Shown here piece by piece: positions 35,587 through 47,226 of a DNA stretch of 64,000 bases. The notes below the pieces were generated by a model that saw only the letters and a list, made by a program, of their open reading frames with translations, ran no database searches and had not been told where the DNA came from. Position numbers and translations under genes: made by a program. Every line of letters begins with the position of its first letter. Position 1 is the first letter of the stretch. Origin of the DNA: Hericium rajendrae (Eukaryota; Basidiomycota; Agaricomycetes; Russulales; Hericiaceae); NCBI GenBank assembly GCA_033439255.1, contig CM065887.1, forward strand, positions 620,001-684,000, read 5' to 3'.

Positions 35587-37662
35587 ATGCATTTCCCGAA
35601 CCTCGCGTCGAGCGTCATTGCTCTCTGGCTAACTACCCTTACTACCACCCATGTCTCCTGCCGTGCAGATCCCGCGCAGACCGTTTTCGATTATATCGGC
35701 CCAGTGCAGGGCTACAAGAAGGCCATCACGCCCGAGCTCGCGCATGACATCGAGGCGGCGATGCGACGGGACAATATACCTGGGTTAGCGCTGGGAGTAT
35801 TCCACAGGGACGGGAGAAGCGAGTTCGGCGCATGGGGGAATAAGACGGAGGAGGGAGAAGCGGTGAACAAAGATGTGCGTACCAAAGGTCATTCTGCCAT
35901 GCTCCTGAGTGACACTGCTCGTAGACGTTGTTCATTCTCGCGTCTGTCTCGAAGGCATTCTTGTCTGCATCTATGGGGATCCTGATCGATGACTATGCGC
36001 ATGGGCGTAACACGACGCCTCTTCCGGCTGGCGTCGCAACATTTAACTGGAATACGAAGATCAAAGCTCTCCTGCCGGAGGACTGGGCGGTTATGGATGA
36101 ATGGGCAAATGAGAAGGCATCGCTGAAGGATGTGCTGTCGCATGTTTCTGGATTGCCAAGGTGCGTTTTCACTGGCGGATGGAATAAGAAACTATGTGCA
36201 ACGTCCGCATTTATTTGCGACCTTAAGACATGATTTTTCCTACGGCCCCAATGACATCCTTCCAGACGCTGTGCGTAAATTGCAGTATCTCCGGCCAGCA
36301 TTCGAGCTACGCGAAAAGTGGTCCTACAATAATATGGTAAGCATTATTTCTCTCACTCAGGTCACTCCGACACTCATGCAGACAGATGTACATGCTCGGC
36401 GCGCACTTGATCACGACCTACACTGGCTCGTATGCCCGCTTCGTGGAGGAGCGCATCTGGACACCGCTGAACATGACGTCCACGACGTATTCGCCCAGCA
36501 AAGCCGCCGCATCAGGAAAGCTCACGCAGTCGTGGATTACATTCGGACGGCGCATCCCGATCTGGTTCACCGACGCCACCATAGACCTGAATCAGGGCTC
36601 AGGCGGAGTCATCTCGAGTCTGAAAGACCTGGTGCGTTTCATCCAACGCAGGAATAAAATTTTCGTGAACATGGGTGCTTGAACAGGAGAAATGGGTGCG
36701 CACGCTGATGAACGGTGGCGTGGACCCACGCACGAACAAAACCATCATCCCTCCCTCAGCGTTCGCGGCCGTGACATCTGCGCAGGCGATCATCTCGGGC
36801 ACGGGCGATAGTAATGAGTCTATCAGCGGCTATGGTATGGGCTGGATGCGCAGCTCTTACCTCGGGCATGACGTGCGTATACCTCCATTCTCGCTCTCTC
36901 CCGCCATCCTGATACTTCGCTCAGGTGGTCGAGCACAACGGCGGCATCCCCGGCTTCTCGACCCAGATCGCGTTCCTCCCCTCGTCCGGCCTTGGGATTG
37001 TCGCCCTATCCAATGCGGACTTGAAGTCCTTTCCCATTGTAGAGCTCCCACATCGCATCATCCGCGACGTTTATAATCTTACCCCTCCCACTGTGACTGA
37101 CTTCACAACATCCGCCGCGCCTTGCCTTTCCGAACGGTTGGCCACCGCACGCAGCGAGTCCATATCCGCGCCTCCTCCACTCCCGCTCGAGGACTATGCA
37201 GGCACATACACCAACGCAGGCTACGGCACCCTCGAGCTCTGTGCGCCTGCCAGCGCGTCGCGCACATGCCGCGACGTCCTCGCTGAATTCGCCGCCGTCG
37301 ACGCCGCCGCAAACACTACCACCCAGCTCCTTGCAGCCTGGCCACGCATTTGGGCGTTACACTTCCGACTTCCTCACGCCGCGGGCCACCGCTTCCTTTT
37401 CGTGCCGACGAGCCTCTTCCCCAACGGCTACGGGCGGAATACGACACCGTTCGAGACGGCGGATGCGATCATAGAGGACTTGAAGCGCATTCCTGACGTC
37501 GAGTTTGTTGTTGAGGAGGGGAAGGTGCGTGGGTTTGGGCTGAGTGGGACAGTTGAGGGCGCTACGCTACGTGCGAAGGAAACACGCGTACAGGATAGGG
37601 CGGATGTTTGGTTTGAGCGGGGTGCGGATTGTTCTATTCACTCGGTGACATATGGCGTCTAA
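35587..37662 (+). CDS. Secreted serine hydrolase, class C beta-lactamase / D-aminopeptidase-like
   Basis: Six exons give 600 residues: 35587-35874, 35925-36160, 36228-36336, 36386-36631, 36687-36872 and 36925-37662. A signal peptide (IALWLTTLTTTHVSC) precedes the domain. The nucleophile motif is SVSK (Ser103-x-x-Lys106), the second element YNN (208-210), and the third HNGG (359-362) in place of KTG, as in class C and LACTB-like hydrolases. A C-terminal beta-rich domain (LEDYAGTYTNAGYGTLEL) resembles DUF3471. Family knowledge: such enzymes hydrolyse small esters, amides or peptides; antibiotic resistance should not be assumed. It is intact, and a broken copy lies at 31.7 kb. It lies divergent from P450 copy 3, so co-expression with the P450s is possible but unproven. 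Confidence 0.93.
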
Positions 37663-37914
37663 CGAGTTTCGCAGATTCTGTTGCATGATTTATCCTCATC
37701 TTTTGTTTTCAATGGCCGGTGGTTTGCTTTCCGTTTGCTTTCCGAACAAGAGTGTAAGGGTCCGAACATTCTACATGCCTGGAAGATGCTCAGGTATATT
37801 CGAAACCACTTCTGTTGCCGTAGGGAAGAAGAGCTCGGAGTTACCACCGATGAATAACCAATGAGACGTAGGTTCTGATATAGCCCTGTCCCCGAAGCCA
37901 GTCTTTCCCAAGGA

Positions 37915-37919
37915 TATAA
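37915..37919 (+). promoter_or_regulatory. TATA box of the DUF5648-like gene
   Basis: GATATAAG lies 79 bp before the ATG at 37994. The preceding gccagtct and the same GATATAAG are conserved upstream of the pseudogene copy at 39.5 kb. Confidence 0.6.
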
Positions 37920-37993
37920 GTCCGTGTCCTGAAGGGCGTGATGAGCAGCAGCCATCTTCGTAGCAGCACCAACTTGATTATACAACCACTAGG

Positions 37994-38610
37994 ATGAAGG
38001 GTTTACTCGCCATCGCCACTCTTGCGCTCTACTCAACCCAGTCGTCAGCATCAGTCATCGATAGGACCGATGTTCAGGTTTGTTTCATCTTTTATACTTA
38101 GCGAGTCTAATTGAATCTAATTGAATACGACAGGCTCGCGCCCCTGCGGCTTGCGGAAATGCAAGTGATGCTGTTCCTCTGCTGAGAGCAGTTAGTACAA
38201 AGAAACTCGTCCACTTTTATTCCACAGATCCCACGGAAATGGAACAATGGATCACGACGCACCCAAGTGGCGCCGAGTCTCAGGGAGATGCTGCCCGCGT
38301 GTTCGGATCCCAGGAGGGATCAACCTCTCCTGTTCACCGGGTCAACAACGGGCACATTACGGATAACGTCTACACCACCGACTCGAACGAGATCTCTACG
38401 TTAGTGGCGGAAGGTTGGGTGGACCATGGCGTCTACTGGTATGCATACACGTCGCAGATCTGCGATAGTATTCCGTTCTATGTCGTGGACAACCCAACGC
38501 GGTCGGATCACATCTATACGACGAACATCACGGAGCGGGATACGTTGGTCGACAGCCAGGGATATGTCGATGAGGGGATTGCAATGTATGTGCTGCCGTT
38601 CACGGGGTGA
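37994..38610 (+). CDS. Small secreted protein with DUF5648-like repeats
   Basis: Two exons (37994-38077, 38134-38610) are split by one intron with repeated ctaattgaat branch-site motifs. The N-terminus MKGLLAIATLALYSTQSSA is a signal peptide. The mature part holds three DUF5648-like repeats: VHFYSTDPTEMEQW, NVYTTDSNEISTLV...GVYWYAY, and HIYTTNITERDTLV...GIAMYVLPF. The pattern xxYTTx(4)ExxxLVxxGxxxxG is the mark of that domain, found in secreted microbial proteins and thought to be a beta-type sugar- or ligand-binding fold. It is about 187 residues long with few Cys. Its function is unknown; extracellular location is inferred from the signal peptide. A diverged, broken tandem copy follows 0.9 kb downstream. 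Confidence 0.86.
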
Positions 38611-39503
38611 TCGCCTGCGGGCTGTGGAGAATAAAGTGAGTGTTCGAGTACTCTTCACACTCAATAGCACCGAGCACGTGCTGATGCTCTTGCACTCAGT
38701 TCCAACGTGTAAAATATTTTGGAGATATGGGTTCTGCCGCAGATCTGCCCCCAGTTTTACGTCGCTGTTTCGTCGGTTCGCACCTATGACAATTGTTCAT
38801 AATCACATCTGAGTTATACTTGAATCGTATGACTATGAAGGGTCAAACAAACTTGAATCTAGTTGTTAGGCTGCAATTTTGAAGTGAGTCTGCAATGTCT
38901 GTCTGAGAAATTTTTTGACCCTAATCGCAACGTCCTCGTGACTTGCCACTGGCAGATTTCATTCGTTCTCCTTTACTTGGCTGGAAACGAAGGATAATCT
39001 CAGGCTCAAGGACGGTGATCAAAGTTGGCAAGGTTGGCAAGAAATCCCTATCTTTTCCGGGCGCTTCAAAGCCCCCCAGGACGGTTTCCGTGGATGCTAT
39101 GCTCAAATACTCACAAGATTGCGTTTGATCAGGTAAAGGGCAGTGGACGCCACGTAAGTAGAGTGCTAGTTTCTATTTATGTTATTATCTGACTGGGAGG
39201 CCCCGCTGCTCTCAATTGTTGGACCTGGACTTTCCGTCTGGATTCTGAACAGACATAATGAGCTTCCGCATTCTCTACGCATGTGGCAGATGTTCAGTCA
39301 CGTCCAAAATCGCCTCTCAATTGCCATCAAGAAAGGTGTATCCGGGCATCCCCGCTGATTCACAGGCAATGGGAATGAAGTCTTAGGGCCACCTTTTCTC
39401 CGAAACCAGTCTTACACAGGGATATAAGGTAGGCTCTTGGAGGAACATGTCAAGCACGAGCAACGCCGAGAGTATCGCCAGTCCGTCTTGTACAGATTCT
39501 GAC
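38611..39503. other. Intergenic region carrying a duplicated promoter
   Basis: The last 230 bp or so resemble the upstream region of the intact DUF5648-like gene (gcattctctacgcatg against acattctacatgcctg; gaaaccagtct against gaagccagtct; GATATAAG). The rest shows nothing I can support. Confidence 0.55.
39423..39427 (+). promoter_or_regulatory. TATA box of the DUF5648-like pseudogene
   Basis: GATATAAG lies 81 bp before the ATG at 39504, matching the intact paralogue in sequence and spacing. Confidence 0.55.
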
Positions 39504-40117
39504 ATGAAAAGCTTTCCAATCGTCGTCGCTCTTGCCCTTTACACTTGCGAGTCTTTGGCATCGCCCGTTCTCAAGAATGATGTTCACGACGTGAAGGTTC
39601 GCTTACATGTGTATTGATATATCAGCGAGTCTGATCGAGTTTGATAGGCTCGTCAGTCTCCGCCTTGTGGGGATCCCAGTGACGCCGTCCCCCTCCTCAG
39701 GGCATTCAGAAACAATGCGTATACGACGCATTATTATACCACCGATCCCTCACAAATGGAAGCATGGATCGCAGCCAAGCAGGGCCAATCTCAAGGGGAC
39801 GCTGCCCTAGTGTTCGGGACACAGCAGCCTCGACCTCGCCCGTCTATATGCTTCATAATCCAGACGCAGACTTCATCTACACCACCTCCTCCGACGAGGT
39901 CAGCACGCTGGTAGCCGAAGAGTAGCAAGATGGTGGCATCTATTGGTATGCATATGCGTCGCAGATCTTTGACAGCGTGCCGTTCTACGTCGTGGATAAT
40001 CCTACCACGACGGATCACCTGTACACGACGAATATCACGGAACGGGACGTGGCGATTAGCAGCCAGGGATACGTTGACGAGCGGATCGCGATGTATGTGC
40101 TGCCGTTCACGGGTTGA
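39504..40117 (+). pseudogene. Broken tandem copy of the DUF5648-like secreted protein gene
   Basis: It starts MKSFPIVVALALYTCESLA (a signal peptide), with an intron at the same place as in the intact copy and the same repeat order (HYYTTDPSQMEAW, FIYTTSSDEVSTLV, HLYTTNITERD, GYVDERIAMYVLPFTG). Relative to the copy at 37994, one base is missing after VFGTQQ (near 39830), and the codon after AEE is TAG (about 39922) where the intact gene has Trp. The rest, including the C-terminus and stop, stays well conserved, so the loss is recent, or a short product is still made. Confidence 0.88.
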
Positions 40118-40638
40118 GCATCCTTCAAGTACGTATTGAGTCTTTTCCCCACTCAATAAGCACATGGAGCTGATGATCTTGCATTTCGTAGCCGTGAGCC
40201 CTAATGGCATCGTGAATTCATCATCTATGTCTGTCCATCCGTCCGTCCGCGCTTCGTATGGAATGTGTACCTCGTCTTCACTCATGGTATGGTTTTACTT
40301 CTACATGATTCAACTGCTCACGAGGATTCACTTGCTGCTATAGTGACCAAGCTCGAGAAATTAGCAGGGAGCGATTTATGGAAGTGACATATATAAATTA
40401 CATTGACAACCATCATACATGAAGCACAACAGAAAATTCAGCGTCGAAGGGGAAGTGACGGATAGGGCTACGTGGATGATGTCCCTCGGGGGGATCAACA
40501 TTACAAGATACGGTATGATAGGCGCAGACAGACGGACATAGAAGATCCACATACACGCCGAGAAATGGGATGGAGAGCCAGGTCCTGTCTACGGTCTAGG
40601 CGGGTATCGCTAGTCAGTTGGGGCGCGTGCCTGCGCGT
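40118..40638. other. Short convergent interval
   Basis: These are the 3' flanks of the DUF5648-like pseudogene and the DUF2156 gene. I see no gene or repeat in it. Confidence 0.5.
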
Positions 40639-42359
40639 CTACTGTCGCAAGCATCTGAGTAGCGCGTTCGCGCCTTCAAGCCCGAAACCGTCCTCGGCAG
40701 GGTAGCAAACATACATCGGCATATGCTGCGACTTGAACTTATTCTGCTCACTCAAATCGATCAGCCCAGCTTCAGCGACAAAAATGGGAAACCAACGCAC
40801 CCTAAAGTCGCCACGGCGCAAGAGGCCCGTGCCGCCGACAATCTTATTGTATGTCCCACTTAGCCATGTGATGCGCCATCCACTGAGGTTGTCGACAGGC
40901 TTGAGCGTGTCCGCGGCGGTTATGCCAAACGTGACAGTCATGTGCGAAAAGCGGCCCTCGCCGTCGTCCGACTCCGGCACGGACGACAGCGATTCAGATG
41001 ATGGGCGCGACTCCCTGCTCGGTTCCGACGATGTTGAGGAGCGATCGCCCGACACATGGCTGATGCGGTCAGCCTCCTCGCTCGCTTGCCTGCTGCCATC
41101 CGGTTTGTGAAACAGCAGCACACCACTCTGTTCCTGCTCCGCGCGGACACCCGCGGGTCGTGGGTCGCGGTGCTCAGCGTCGTGCAGGTCGCGCATCGCG
41201 CGATAGATCAGCTCCTCGGACGTGCCACGCGCCGCGGAGGGAAACGAGACAGCGTTCTTGATTTGGAAAGAAGATGGGTGGATCGGCGCGAGGATGAGGA
41301 GGCCCACAATCTCAGTAGGCAAGTGTGAGTATATAAAAATAGGCCGGGATTAGATGTATCTTACCTTCCCTTCTTGCTCGGCAACCCAGTAGCGACGGTG
41401 CTCGAAGTCAAGCCATGGCTCGAATGAAGTCTGCGACCACAAGTTAGCGGCGCGATTACTGCGAAGCCGGCGGGCAGACCACATACCGAGGCAATTTGGA
41501 TGCCAGAGCGGGACTTCTTCCACAAGTGAACACCGTCCTCGACTTCCTTCTTCTTCTCATTAGTCCAGTCGTCTGGCTTCATCTCCTTTACGACAACATG
41601 TGCGCGCTGTGCCCTGCGCAAGTTCTTCTTCAAGTCCTTGATGGTGCTCGAGCCGCCTGCATCATGCTCCGCAATCTCGACGACCTTGCTTGGCTCGACG
41701 ACGTCCTCGACGATGCAGCTGAGCGTGCTCCAGCCGAATGAGCTATCTTTGCCGAGCACCCGCTCCATCGCGCCGTCGACGCACAGCCAGACGGGGTGCA
41801 GGTGCTGCAAGCGGCACCACTCGACGAACGCGTGGGCAGTCGGCGTAAGTGCTGCGGGGTCGCTGACGAGGGGGTTTCCCCAGGCGAAGACGTACGAGTT
41901 CGAGCGAAGATAGCCCTGCACAGGCGGGAAGGAAGACTCGGGGATGGGGTGCGCGGGATCAGGCCGCCAGATATGGTAGCGGGAAAACTCGAGCCAGGCA
42001 GTGGCGGAGGAAGAGCCATAGGATGCGACAAGCTCCGCTAGGGCGGCTTTGTCGGCGGTGAGCTGAGAGCCGATGTCGGCGGCATCTGTTACGGCAGGGG
42101 AGGGAATCTCGAAGGGAGTATCGAGATCTAAGCTATCCTGCTGCGCTGGGTTCGAAATATCGTGATGATTGGATGATGTGGATGCATCCTGGGTCGAAGC
42201 TTGTCCTGAGGGAGGGGGGTCAGACATCTCGCCGTGCTGCGGAGATGAATTTTGGACGGGATCGTTATCTTTGGGATCGTCGTCTTTGGGATCGTTGTCT
42301 TTGGAAGAGCGGAACTTGCTCGGGACAACCTTGTGAATTGTCGAGCGAATGGAGGGCAT
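40639..42359 (-). CDS. DUF2156 (GNAT-fold, MprF C-terminal-like) aminoacyl-transferase-type protein
   Basis: Three exons (42359-41487, 41430-41365, 41310-40639) give 536 residues. Residues 1-100 are polar and disordered (KDDDPKDNDP repeats). The rest fits DUF2156/LPG-synthase C: a first GNAT-like half with HAFVEWCRLQHLHPVWLCV, a link KNLRRAQRAHVVVKEM, and a second half with WLDFEHRRYWVAEQEGKIVG, NAVSFPSAARGTSEELIYRAM and DFRVRWFPIFVAEAGL. A Ser/Glu-rich disordered insert breaks the second half. Family knowledge: in bacteria this domain moves amino acids from aminoacyl-tRNA to lipids; in fungi, DUF2156 proteins (ErdS, ErgS) aminoacylate ergosterol. There is no fused tRNA synthetase here, so a free-standing enzyme is likely. 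The exact reaction is inference. Confidence 0.85.
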
Positions 42360-42928
42360 GGCTGGAGGTAACTGGTTGAAAGCAATGTCCTATTGTCTAC
42401 TTTATAGGTCGCACGCGAGATGACGTCCGGAACGCTCCAGCCACAGGCGTCTCTGTGGATCTCTTGGCATGACGCTTACCATATCCAACTTCGCCGGCGG
42501 TCCACAAGATACTGCTCACTATCTACGAAGATGCAAGAATGCGATAGAATGTTACTCGGAGACATGTGGGGTGGTATCGCCATCGTCGCCGACGACGATA
42601 AGCGGCTCGTGACTCTTGTCGCGTGACGTCACCGACGCACATTGGCAGTGACGCGTGTGCGGCGCTGTGCTATAGCATCGACGATGGTGTTCCGCGCACG
42701 ACGCATCCTCTCATGAAATCGCCCATCGTAGTCATTCGCTTTCGCATGCGCGGGCCCCGCCATCGAGCAAACGGCGCGACGCTGCGGGGAAGAGCAATGC
42801 CCGCCTGCTCAACTCAATGACATCACGTGCGGCGCAGCGCCAGCTCACACCACCTCCCGCTTTCTTTTTTGTGAACCACTCCCAGGACAACCTCGCCGCA
42901 CCACATTGCAATCTCCAAGCTCACACGC
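42360..42928. other. Divergent 5' region, DUF2156 gene / alpha-beta hydrolase
   Basis: 569 bp with CG-rich short frames only. A pyrimidine-rich stretch (ctttcttttttgtg) at about 42861 lies close to the hydrolase start and may mark its promoter or 5' UTR. Confidence 0.45.
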
Positions 42929-44977
42929 ATGTACGTTTCCGCCCCCATAAATGACCCGTTTTCTCTCCACCGGACGCTAGTTAGTCTCTCCCAGCCTCCT
43001 CCCTTACCGATGTATGACCAGCACCCAGTATACCCTTTTCAGAAAGATCTTTTCTGGGCATATGAGCCCTGGAAGACAATATATGTCCTCCAACGCCTAA
43101 TCACCACTTTCCTCCTTGTGCCCATCTGGATTGCGTACTACGGTATCCTTCCCCGTTCCTATCGCCCCCGCGCCTCGTGGTCCCTCCGCCAAATCATTAT
43201 TGTCAAGTTCACGAAGCGCATCTCCCGCGTAACGGAGGTTGGTGGCGTCACCTGGGGTACCCGCGATCCTACCACCGCGCCTGACGACTCGGCCCTTCGC
43301 GAGACCCGGTTCGCCTGGGTGCCTCCGCTTCCCAGCGAACTCCGGACTGGCTTCATCGACGACCCCGAGGTGCATTGCAGGAAGGTCGGTACGTTCATCT
43401 GGCCTAAGGAATCGCTATGCCCACCGCTTGAGCTCAAGAACTTGAATACTACGGAGAAGCGACCAAATCGGCACGAAATCATAGATATTGCCTCTTCACC
43501 GTCCGGCGAAGACTCTATCCCGTCGTCCTGTGATTCTTCGCCCACGGAGCCAGACTTGCATCTCAAGACAGATTTTGCAAAGGACATCGAGGCTGAAGCT
43601 GCCGACGGCGTGGCCCCGCGCATGATTGGGATATTCCTGCATGGAGGCGGATATTGTCATATGTCTGCGCACGAGAAGTCCGGCACGTCGCGTATACCCA
43701 GGCGGCTGATGAAGGTACGTGAGCGCACTGAGCTGAAATATATCAAACTCATATTGTGCTCCAGGATAAGCTTTTTCAAGAGATACATGGTTTGTACCAA
43801 CCACGTCTATCCCTCGTCACGCTAATCAAGCACCCACGCAGCCGTCGAATACCGCCTGTTGCAGCATGCCCCGATCCCCGGTGCACTCCAAGATAGCGCC
43901 TCCGTCTATGCCCACCTCGTCATAAACCACCTCAGAGCAAAGAAAGGCCCCGACGGTAAATACCGCTACCCTAATGTTGCCGTGCCATACCACACACACA
44001 CGACAAATTCGCCCATGGATCTTATCTCGCCGACCTCATCCGGAAATCGCAGCAGCAGACCCGATGCCTTGCGTGAGCCCAGCACTCTATATGATGCCTC
44101 GATGAATGGCTGCATCACACCGCCAATGGACCCGGAGAAGAATGTGACGCTCACGGGCAACGACATGACTCCCGTGCTGAAGCCGGATGATACCACTGAT
44201 ATCCACACTCGACGCCCGACGCCGAAGCGTCCGAAGATCGTTCTCATCGGCGACAGCGCCGGCGGGAATCTAGTGCTCGCACTTACGCGCTGGATCCGCG
44301 ACGAGGGCGTCCTGCCTCCTCCGGACGGACTCCTCCTACTCTCGGTAAGTCAGTCTTTCCCGGCTCCTGCGGCCCACGCTAACATTTTCCTTCCCGAACA
44401 GCCGTCCTGCGATCCCTCCCACACTCTCCCCCAAGTTCCCGCCTCGCGCCGTCCTCGCCCGCACGCCGAAACCGACTACCTCCTCGACACGCCCGAGCCG
44501 CGCGCCATGCTCCAGCGTGCCTTTCTCGGCACACACCCCATCGAGATAGTCTACTCTCCCTACATCTCGCCCGCCTCCGAATGGGTCCTCTCCGTCTTTC
44601 ACGGCGCCGCAGCGCTCTCCGAGCTCGAGCCGCCCGAGCGCCTCGGCACCGCAGGCGACACGCGCGCGTACCAGGAGCGCATGCCGGATCCCGCGCGCAC
44701 GCCGTCGTCGAACCCGTTCGTCCGCGTGCCGCCGGGCATGGGGCTCTTCACGGAATTCCCCCGCGCGCTCGTCGTGCTCGGCGGCGCGGAGCGCCTCGAG
44801 CGCGAGGTCGTCGCGCTCACGCGCGGGATGCAGCGCGACGGTGTGCGCGTGCGCGTTGCGTGGGCGCGGGACGCGGTGCATGATGTGCTGATGATGGCGT
44901 GGTGGGATCGGCGAGTGTGCGAGGGGATCTGGGAGGAGGTTGCGACGTGGGTGCGCGAGGTCGAGGCGGAGGCGTAG
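42929..44977 (+). CDS. HSL-type alpha/beta hydrolase with membrane anchor
   Basis: Four exons (42929-43714, 43765-43789, 43842-44344, 44402-44977) give 629 residues. A hydrophobic segment (ITTFLLVPIWIAYYGIL, about 58-74) anchors it. The oxyanion motif FLHGGGY (His238) and nucleophile GDSAGG (Ser409) mark the hormone-sensitive-lipase/esterase class; a C-terminal DAVHDVLM holds the likely catalytic His, and FPRALVVLGGAERL may hold the acid. The motifs are about 170 residues apart because of a disordered insert (about 310-400); around 75 is usual. Another disordered insert lies near 170-225. Family knowledge: these enzymes cleave acyl esters such as glycerides or sterol esters. The in-frame ATG at 43010 (MYDQHPVYPF) is a good alternative start, since the first 27 residues look poor. 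Confidence 0.9.
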
Positions 44978-45628
44978 GCTGTTCGCGCGGTGTGATGGTG
45001 TGTCCAAGAGGAAGGAATAATGTATGGTATGTACGCTTTTTAGTTGTGAGTGCTCGAGGGACTTGCAACTTAGAAGATACTGTACTAGAGCGGTCGATGT
45101 CAGCTATATATATTCTGTAGTGTCTTAATTTGGGTGTGGATCCAATGTACAATTATCACGCACGCACGCTTCATAGGAACCGTCCTGTTGAGTTCAACGG
45201 ACAGCAGATTCACGTAGATACTGCACTTCGCTTTCACAGTTCAGCGTGGACGGCGCATTATCACCAATTGGCGCGTCTTGCCATTTTGGACTGCGAGCAC
45301 TGATCTGGAGACCTGCCAAAATGTAAGCGATGTTGTATAGAATGCGATATGTAGCCTGAAAAGATATGGAACTGAGAGAAAGGCACGCCCAAATCGAGGA
45401 CGATTGAATTTCAAGTTCAAGAAGGAAAGAAGGCGAGGATGGAAGAAGCCGATGTCCGGCATCAAAGAAACTGGTCAGAAGCTTAGATGGTGTAAGCGCT
45501 AGAATTATGAAAGCCATGTTCATGTCGAGCACTGCAGCAGCTACCACCTGAACTTGTGAGAAGCCCGAGAACGACGCAAAAGTGAAAGTAGTATGCACTC
45601 TTGTCCGTGTATCGAAGCATATCTCACT
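44978..45628. other. Convergent intergenic interval
   Basis: 3' flanks of the hydrolase and the methyltransferase-like gene. A 134-codon minus-strand frame (45194-45598) has no domain or splice support. Nothing else is visible. Confidence 0.45.
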
Positions 45629-46445
45629 TCACCAGATCCCAGGCAGATATCTGTCGGGCACTCTCCTCGCCCACTCGTCCCACTCGCTGCCAAACGCTTT
45701 CCTCAGGTACTCGTCCTCCTTTTTTCCCCTCGTAAAATAGTACGCCGCCATGCCCGTGCTAAACACCATATTGGCAAAGAGCACCTTCCCGACGAGCGTG
45801 TACCGCACAACCTCCCACCACAGCGAGCCGGGACAGAACCGCACCATCGCGGCGCCGAGCAGCTGCAGCATCCCGCCGGCATAGGACGGGTGCCGCACGA
45901 CCGCGTATGGTCCGCTTGTGATAAGTTTGTGGTTGTGCAGAATGGTCAGGCGGAATGTGAATTGGCGACCCATGACGCGGAAGCATGCGATGCGGATGAT
46001 CGACCCTATCGTGACGAGCGCGGCACCCGCCAAGTAGATCAGGCTTGGGGTGCCGACGTCTGCTATGTGTGGGTTGCTCGGGCCTGCGATGAGGTGGAGA
46101 AGTTGGACCGCGAGAGCACTGGATGGGAATTGACGCGCGAGAATCACGGCGACCTCTGCTAAGCCGAGGCCCCAATACAAACCCTGCGAGTGGGAGATCG
46201 GTGCGTCTGTCTCGCCGCATGGAACTAACACGTACCTTTAAAGAATTAGACGTCCACCAGATGAAGACAGGATTTTCGAGTCTGCCGGGTCTTTGGTTAA
46301 CCGAGGGGAGAGCCTTCTCATAGCTCTCATACTCCTCTTCGGTCGACTCTGTGGTCGGGCTCGGAGGCGTTGCCGACCAATGGTACAGCAAGGCGCAGAT
46401 GAAAAATAGTGGGATTTTGACGAGCGCTATCATGGGGCTCTCCAT
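45629..46445 (-). CDS. Isoprenylcysteine carboxyl methyltransferase-like (ICMT/PEMT family) membrane enzyme
   Basis: Two exons (46445-46236, 46183-45629) give 254 residues. The N-terminus is a membrane helix (IALVKIPLFFICALLYHW), and three or four further helices follow (LGLAEVAVILARQF; LIYLAGAALVTIGSIIRI; VLFANMVFSTGMAAYYF). The signature RHPSYAGGMLQLLG and the C-terminal KKEDEYLRKAFGSEWDEWARR match the SAM-binding motif of the ICMT/phospholipid-methyltransferase family (RHPxYxG, then a hydrophobic helix and an E-rich end). Family knowledge: Ste14-type enzymes methylate the prenylated Cys of CaaX proteins in the ER. Fungi also have several ICMT-like paralogues of unknown substrate, so I give no gene symbol. 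Confidence 0.86.
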
Positions 46446-47226
46446 GGCAAAGATTGGTGCAGTCTGTGTTATGAAAGGAAAGGAGGGAAGAGCTGGCTCG
46501 CCCTTATTTTATGCTTAAGGAGTGGCAGAGTTGAAATGGGGTGGGTCAGCGCCATGGTGGGTCAGTCGTTTAAGTACTTCATTGAGTGCGCTGGCATCAC
46601 CGACTCTAGTGCCTTCGCTGTCTTCCGTTCAATGTTCAATGTTGGGCGCAGTCACTGAGTTGGCAGATCGGCCGCTTGCGACAACCTCGGCTCCGGTGTT
46701 GACTGCGCATGCCGAGACGAATCTGACATCTGGGAAGGTATGGACAGAAAATCCCTTTCATCTCCGTTTCAAACGCTTCACAGCATCGATATGTCGATGA
46801 TGAATGGCACATCTTTTTCATGTTACACCTACAGCGCATAGTGTAAGCAAGCATCGCAGAGTCAGTGGATGACTTTCCCAGCATTGATCGATGTTACTAT
46901 GCACTGGCAGGCCTCTTTTCTGCTTGACAGCGTTCCCGTAAGGCCTGTCGACCAACGACATCGCCCGATTGAGTCTGATCTTGAGTTTGATGTGCTCAGA
47001 AACATATCATACGACAAAAGAAAAGCTGGCGAAAGTCTCACCCACGACTGTAAAACATGAGTTCTGTTCAGTCGTTCAATTGGTCGACTCGATCTTCAAG
47101 TTACGCCGTACGTTCGGCTCTCGAGCAGCTGTATAACGCTGACTAAGCAAATCAAGCGCTCTGCCTCCGGATTCTTCGATTTACTGCTGAAGCTGCCCTC
47201 CGGTATACAACGTCCCTACCTTCACT
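46446..47226. other. Divergent 5' region, ICMT-like / zinc-knuckle gene
   Basis: 780 bp with no supportable gene. Short frames on both strands show no domain, and I found no repeats or a clear TATA box. Confidence 0.45.

Noticed and set aside
24958-37662. P450 array plus hydrolase as a secondary-metabolite gene cluster
   Set aside because: No polyketide synthase, NRPS, terpene synthase, prenyltransferase, pathway regulator or transporter is seen beside it within the window.
44336-45007. 223-codon minus-strand open frame
   Set aside because: Antisense of the GC-rich last exon of the alpha/beta hydrolase, which has clear motifs on the plus strand.
45593-46162. 189-codon plus-strand open frame
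   Set aside because: Antisense shadow of the methyltransferase-like gene, whose RHPSYAG motif is on the minus strand.
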